From Zygnema cylindricum (Eukaryota > Streptophyta > Zygnematophyceae > Zygnematales > Zygnemataceae): DNA of 64,000 nucleotides. Shown here one piece after another: positions 58,971 through 64,000 of the stretch (position 1 is its first letter; the number at the start of each line of letters is the position of its first letter). The notes under the pieces were generated by a model. It did no database searches, had not been told where the DNA came from, and saw only the letters and a list, made by a program, of their open reading frames with translations. Position numbers and translations under genes: made by a program. The DNA lies in contig JBBHKE010003242.1 of assembly GCA_037447655.1 (NCBI GenBank), positions 1-64,000 on the forward strand, given 5' to 3'.

Positions 58971-61900
58971 ACTTGTTTGTAAAAGGTTATTTAGGTGTTA
59001 TGATTATAGAGTACTAAATTTGGTAGACGTACGCGAAAGAATCACGCTATTTGGAGTTATATTTTAAAAGTTATAGCGATGGGTGTATTTAGGTGACAGC
59101 GTGGGGTCTAAATAACAAGTGGGTATCATTGAAACGGGTTAAGGGTCAAATTAGTACCGAAATTACGCGTGTACGTTTCATAAAGTTGTAATGAAACGTT
59201 TAGTATGCACGGTGGTTCGTTTCGTACAAATTTTAGTACGAAACATCACTTTCACTTAAGGGAATTTAGTAAGAAGTTTCGCGTGCGAAATTTGTTACTC
59301 ACGATCGTGCGAAGTCGCGTTTCGTTTGGCGCGCACTTTTGCACGTAAATGTTACGTAGGGAAACGTAACGTTTGATTGGTTAGTAAAGTGCTAAGTAGT
59401 TAGTAAGAGATTTCGCACGTTTTTGCATTGGTCAATCTGAGTCCTTGCTGATGAATGATTGGCCCAAGTAAAAGCCTGTTAAAACGGAAACGGAGCTTTG
59501 ACTCTGGCCTGGCGAGTCCAGGGCGATGATGGATAAATAGTGAAGTGTAAGAGGAGAGTAGACATCTTTTCCTTTGGAAAAGTTTGTGGAAATTCCGGCT
59601 GATCTTGGTCATGAGCGATTAATACCAAATTTGAGAAAAGGCATTTTTGCAATGAAATCTCTTACTAACTAAATAGTGTTTTAGTAGTTAAGAGATAGAA
59701 TTATTAATAGTGGAGAGTAGTGGAAAAAATTTAATAAGAAGGGTTGAGCCACGAGGGCAAGAGACCAAGTTAATGTTATGTGGACAAAAGCTTCTTCTAA
59801 TTTAAAGTTTATCCTTATGTGGGTGTGGTCCAATGTGGATGTGTATTTTCCAATGTGTGGAATGTGTGGTTGGGATTGTTTGTAGTAATGGGATTTTCTT
59901 AGAGGTAGGAGATCCTGTTACATGTACTTACATACGAAACCTTCAATTTTTTGTGTTCCGGTTTTTTATTTTTAATCACCCGGCCCATTCTGACCGGCCC
60001 CCCAAAACTTGACACCCGAATCCGTTGTGGATCCGACATTACCTACAGGGCACCGATCTGGTATGGATTTGGGTACTTGATTGTGACCTCTACTGTTGAG
60101 TCGGTGCGCGTCGGTTTTTAGCTACATAGTGCATACCAAAGGTCGCAAACAATCAACAGTCAACCGAAATCGTGACCGGCCGTTACGGATTCGGTTGCCA
60201 AATATTGGGGGCCGGGCGGTTGTGGTCGGTTGATTCACCAGAAAAAAAAAGTCGGTTACGGCAGGTTAACCAAAAACCAAAAAAAAATAAAATTTTGTAT
60301 TGTCTATACAATCTAACATTATTGTACTTTGTACTCTTTGGTATCGTGGAAGTACGTGACACCATGATTAGCGTCGCAAATCTGACATGGTGAGCGTTGA
60401 AATTTCGTACTTTCGCTTACGGGCAGGCACGGTTAGTCGCGAGAAATCGAGTTTCGGTTAACTTTTTTTTCGTAAACGCCGGTCGATTAACGGTTAACAC
60501 TTTTGGAGCGTGACATAACCCGGTCGGGCGTCGGTTACTCAGATTTTGAAAAAAGAAAAAGGGTCGGTTTCGGTTATGTAAAATTTTGACTTTTGCGACC
60601 TCTGGTACATACTGTCGGACTACCGAACCGGATTATACCGAGCGAATTCCGATTCAGCTACATACTGTACGGATTCTGAACTGAACTGGATGATATCGTA
60701 GGAGTTCCTGTCCAGTACAATAATCGGCGGTTAGGTCATCGAACGTTCTGCCACGTGTTGAAGAATATTTTGTGATGCGCATGTCGTCGTTAGTTCCACA
60801 AAATAACTAACAAGGCATCTTCCACGGATCTTATCAACGGTTTTCCAAAAGGTACACAAGGTACATCCACGTATTTTCGTCGAAAGCTGTGCCTTTGGTT
60901 GACTGGAGGTGGAATTTCCTGACTGCGCTTGACTTTGCACCCCCTTTAAATTTTAAAACTACAAATGGTAAAGGGGCCGAATGCGGCAGAATTGACTACT
61001 GTACAAGTACAGTAAATTACGACGGTACGACAAGTATAACAAGTAGGACCAATCCAAATGTATTGCCCATAAAGTGTACGGAACACCTGCCTGCTTGTAC
61101 GATTAGAAAAGCTAAAATCAGTAAATCACAATGTACTGTACTGTAGTTTATACACGTGACCCGGTGACGCGAGATCCGGTGACACGAGCATGATATCGTG
61201 TCTCCATGAATAGGCACACATAACTCTCATTGGCCCACGTAGAACAAAAGTTTGTTTTATTGCCCTGTATTTGTTCATTAATCGAACTGTTGAGTAATAA
61301 ATTAATAATGGGCGAGCAAGTGTCAATTTGGAGGGAGTACCTTGCAACTTGCAGCTCTTTTGCACGTCCTTTTCTGTTACGTCGCCGGCAGGGATGCCGA
61401 CTAGAAGCTCACGTAAGCTTAAGTGAGTAGCTGTAGCTGAGATGTCACGCCTTTGTTGACTAAAGAAAGTGTAGATTTAACATTTAAGGTTCTACTGTAG
61501 ATGGCATGTAACAAATTGCCTATGCAGGAGTAGGTCTCAGATCTATCACAAGTACATGCCATAAAAAAAAAAAAATTGTATGTGATCCATAGAAAAGGAG
61601 AAAGAGCTTAATTGTATGATTGTTTCTTTAATCATTGTTTCTCTTTGATAACACAATCTTTTCTTTTTTGGATGAAGCAATCATCATCATAGTTCCTTTC
61701 TTTTTATCTTTCCAAAGGAAGTCATTTCTGGAGCAAGGCACCAGTTTGTTAGCTACAGATCCGAGCGATCCGTATCTCTTCTAATTTAGAGATACTTTTC
61801 TGAGTGTTTATACAGCCAAATTTCTCACAGTTTTGTTTTCATTTTTATTGAATAACTCTCATTTTTTTTTCAATAACTTTTATTTGAATATTTTCAGGCG

Positions 61901-62013
61901 ACAGTTTTTGTTCACATTCTCTCTTGTCATTTAATTGATTTGTAGTCAATTTTGATTGTAACTTCAGTCAGCCGTCTTCTACTTAAACTGAGAGCCTTTT
62001 CAAACAGCTCAAA
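58971..62013. other. Intergenic region without a recognised gene
   Basis: 59,170-59,350 is rich in CGAAACGT / TTTCGTACG words. 59,960-60,600 has many CGGTT/AACCG words and looks like decayed mobile DNA. About 61,010-61,145 has GTACTGTAC repeats. 61,450-62,013 probably holds the promoter and 5' UTR of the next gene. No start site identified. Confidence 0.5.
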
Positions 62014-63292
62014 ATGCCAACCTACCGAGAATAGTATCCTTTTCCATCCTATTTTTGGAGAAAAATTGTTTCCTCTGTTTTTTGCTGCTTTTGATGACTT
62101 CATGTTCTGTTGCTTGTAGACAACATCAGGTTCTTATAATTCACTCTGAAGTTTCACAATTAGAGGAAAAGGCTAGATATAATTATTGAAAGTTATGCAC
62201 TAAGAGCTTCATTTATTCTGCAATGAGAATCCATCTTCAATTTGGTGCTGTTCCTGACCATCAATCACAGTCGCATCGTTTTGCCCCTCACATTGGAGGA
62301 GGTGAGTGAAGGAAGCCTTAATCTTCAGTGGCTGCGGTGTTATGATCAAAGGAGTAGAAACTGTTAATTTTGCAAGTTTTTATGAAGCTGAAGATTTCCT
62401 GTGGAAGGCATAGCCTATGCTTTTTAAAGTGTTTAACAATTTTCTTAAAATGGATCGGAAGGTGCGTTAATAGACAAATGGTATGTGAAAGTGGCTTACT
62501 TCGTGACTTTGGTGGCTGTGTGCAGTATCGTGTTGCTCAACTGTACATGGTTGCTAAGTATAGTGCAGCAGAATCTTCTGGAGGTGATGGTGATGGAGTT
62601 GAGATCCTGAAAAATGAGCCTTACAAGGACGAGACACGCAGTGGCCAGTATACTCACAAAATATATCATCTTGCAAGGTCTGTTGACATTTCTCTTTGAC
62701 TAGTTTAGTTGCAGATGTATCATCTTGAAAGGTCCGTTATCATGGCTCTTTGACTCGCTTAAGTATATGGAATCAATTTGAAAAGATTCGGGTAACAAGC
62801 TGGTGTTTGTCAGACGATTGTTGTTTGATGCTGGGTTGCTCTGTGTGTCGGTTCTATGCTCTGTTGCATCAAACCTTTGTATATCAAACCAAAAAACTTT
62901 AAACACCTGTACGCCATAGACTTAATTTTTCTGTGGCTCATCGTGGAACAAGCTTCTTTTGTGTTGTACAGCAAGCTGCCAGCATGGCTGGTATCTCTTA
63001 TCCCGAAGAAAGCACTTATGCTCGAGGAGAAAGCTTGGAATGCATATCCATACTGCATGACTGGTATGTCGTTTTATTTTGAGATTCAACATGGTGTTTA
63101 AATTCTACATCAAATCGTTGAAATCTGGTTCTCAAACCATGCTTTTGCGGTCAGCTAGATTAGCAAAAAAAATAAAAAAATGCAGGGAAACTGAGAATGT
63201 AATGAAAACGAGGGCTGTATGAAGGAATGTGTTCATGAAGTTCCTTTCCATTCCACAGTATTTAGATTTTCCAATCACTCCATTATGGAGAA
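62014..63292 (+). CDS. Phosphatidylinositol transfer protein (START-fold PITP), 5' part
   Basis: Five exons: 62014-62033, 62271-62301, 62526-62677, 62972-63063 and 63259-63292, all GT-AG with matching phases, giving 110 codons. The product begins MPTYREYRIVLPLTLEEYRV and follows class I PITPs throughout: VAQLYMVAK, GVEILKNEPY, GQYTHKIYHL, EEKAWNAYPYC. Residues corresponding to the mammalian inositol-headgroup contacts Thr59, Lys61 and Asn90 and the reactive Cys95 are present as Thr60, Lys62, Asn91 and Cys96. Class I proteins exchange phosphatidylinositol and phosphatidylcholine between membranes and are soluble, usually about 270 residues, so about 60% should lie beyond the right edge. The last exon is the least certain. 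Exon 2 is only 31 nt. No relative elsewhere in the window. Confidence 0.88.
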
Positions 63293-64000
63293 GTGAGTAA
63301 CATTTTATTGTAACGTGTCTAGTTTCTGATGTTGTAGGATTCAAAGATTTGTGAAAAACTTATGCAGTTTGCTACATCAAAGGTTTCATAACTGCGGACA
63401 GTAATTTATTTGCAGGCAAGGTTTGAACACTGATACTGTTAACATCTTGTCATACCAGTTCGTGATTTAAAAGGGTGGATTACTGAAGGCCCGATGAGGA
63501 AAAGTCACCTCGATAAAATACAGATTTAAAGTCTTACAACAAGGGCAGTTAATCTAAAAATACAGATATTTGAGCGGTCTACGCCAGTCGAGGCTGATAT
63601 TAGTCCACGTTCCATCATTTCAGTCTGTTGAATCTGAGAAATTCCGGAAAAGATCATTGCCTTTGCTTGATAGCGTCAGTATTATAGTCGTTCGTTTTGT
63701 ACTGTTCCAAGTCCTTGTCATGTTGGCAGCAGCACTTTTGCTACAATAGCTGTGTAAGTTAAAATGACAAGCCACAATCCACTTGCTTACCTAGCGGCCT
63801 ACTCTTTGTGGCAGTTATTGTTGTTAAAATTGGACATAACATTAATATATAATATAATAAAATATAATAACTATAGTTATAGAAACATATCTTATGAAAT
63901 CACAGTATAAGTGGAATGAAACAGGTAGCAAAAAGCATAGGACAGGATAGTATGTCAGGTAAACAGGTGGATTATCAAGGTGTAAAACCTGAATGGTTAT
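63293..64000 (+). other. Probable intron 5 of the PITP gene
   Basis: No further PITP exon recognised before the edge. The expected next peptide (an I-E-T-like strand followed by G-x-x-x-N-V) is not seen in any plus frame. Confidence 0.45.

Noticed and set aside
63331-63450. Further PITP exons after 63,331 or after 63,417
   Set aside because: Acceptor-like sites exist, but the translated peptides do not resemble PITP strands and stop quickly.

Overview
The window is nuclear DNA from a land plant. The evidence is Ty1/copia pol fragments, many small inverted-repeat transposons (MITEs), scattered TTTAGGG/CCCTAAA-type repeats, a plant C2H2 zinc-finger gene of the ALGGHMN..H (SUPERMAN-like) type, and GT-AG introns throughout. 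It is AT-rich and repeat-dense. I cannot name the species; the intron-split zinc finger and a START-fold phosphatidylinositol transfer protein (PITP) gene make a non-flowering plant (bryophyte-like) my best guess, and this is only inference.

Layout. 1-9,150: dead copia pieces, LTR-like repeats, a 39-bp minisatellite and a terminal-inverted-repeat element with an internal 734-bp duplication. 9,150-49,719: a large palindrome. The left arm (9,150-23,509) and right arm (34,856-49,719) are reverse complements around an 11.3-kb spacer (23,510-34,855). Each arm carries one copy of a six-exon zinc-finger gene: left copy on the minus strand (11,866-17,260), right copy on the plus strand (41,110-46,588). 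The two copies converge on the spacer with their 5' ends. The inner half of the arms is nearly identical, while the outer half is clearly diverged with many indels. The left gene reads through. The right copy has an in-frame TGA in exon 2 where the left has CGA. The spacer holds nested transposons, a pyrimidine tract, an A/T-rich 50-60-bp satellite and a dead copia RNase H segment.

49,720-52,100: a chain of five MITEs separated by TA dinucleotides. 52,108-58,970: a degenerate Ty1/copia element on the minus strand, with direct repeats that include the start of gag and a 1,275-bp nested insertion. 58,971-62,013: no gene seen. 62,014 to the right edge: the 5' part (five exons, 110 codons) of a PITP gene, the only clearly single-copy conserved gene here.

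Functionally the window has two kinds of host gene: a duplicated putative transcription factor inside a palindrome, and a lipid-transfer protein outside it. The rest is mobile DNA whose insertions can be ordered relative to the palindrome: some are shared by both arms, some are private to one arm.
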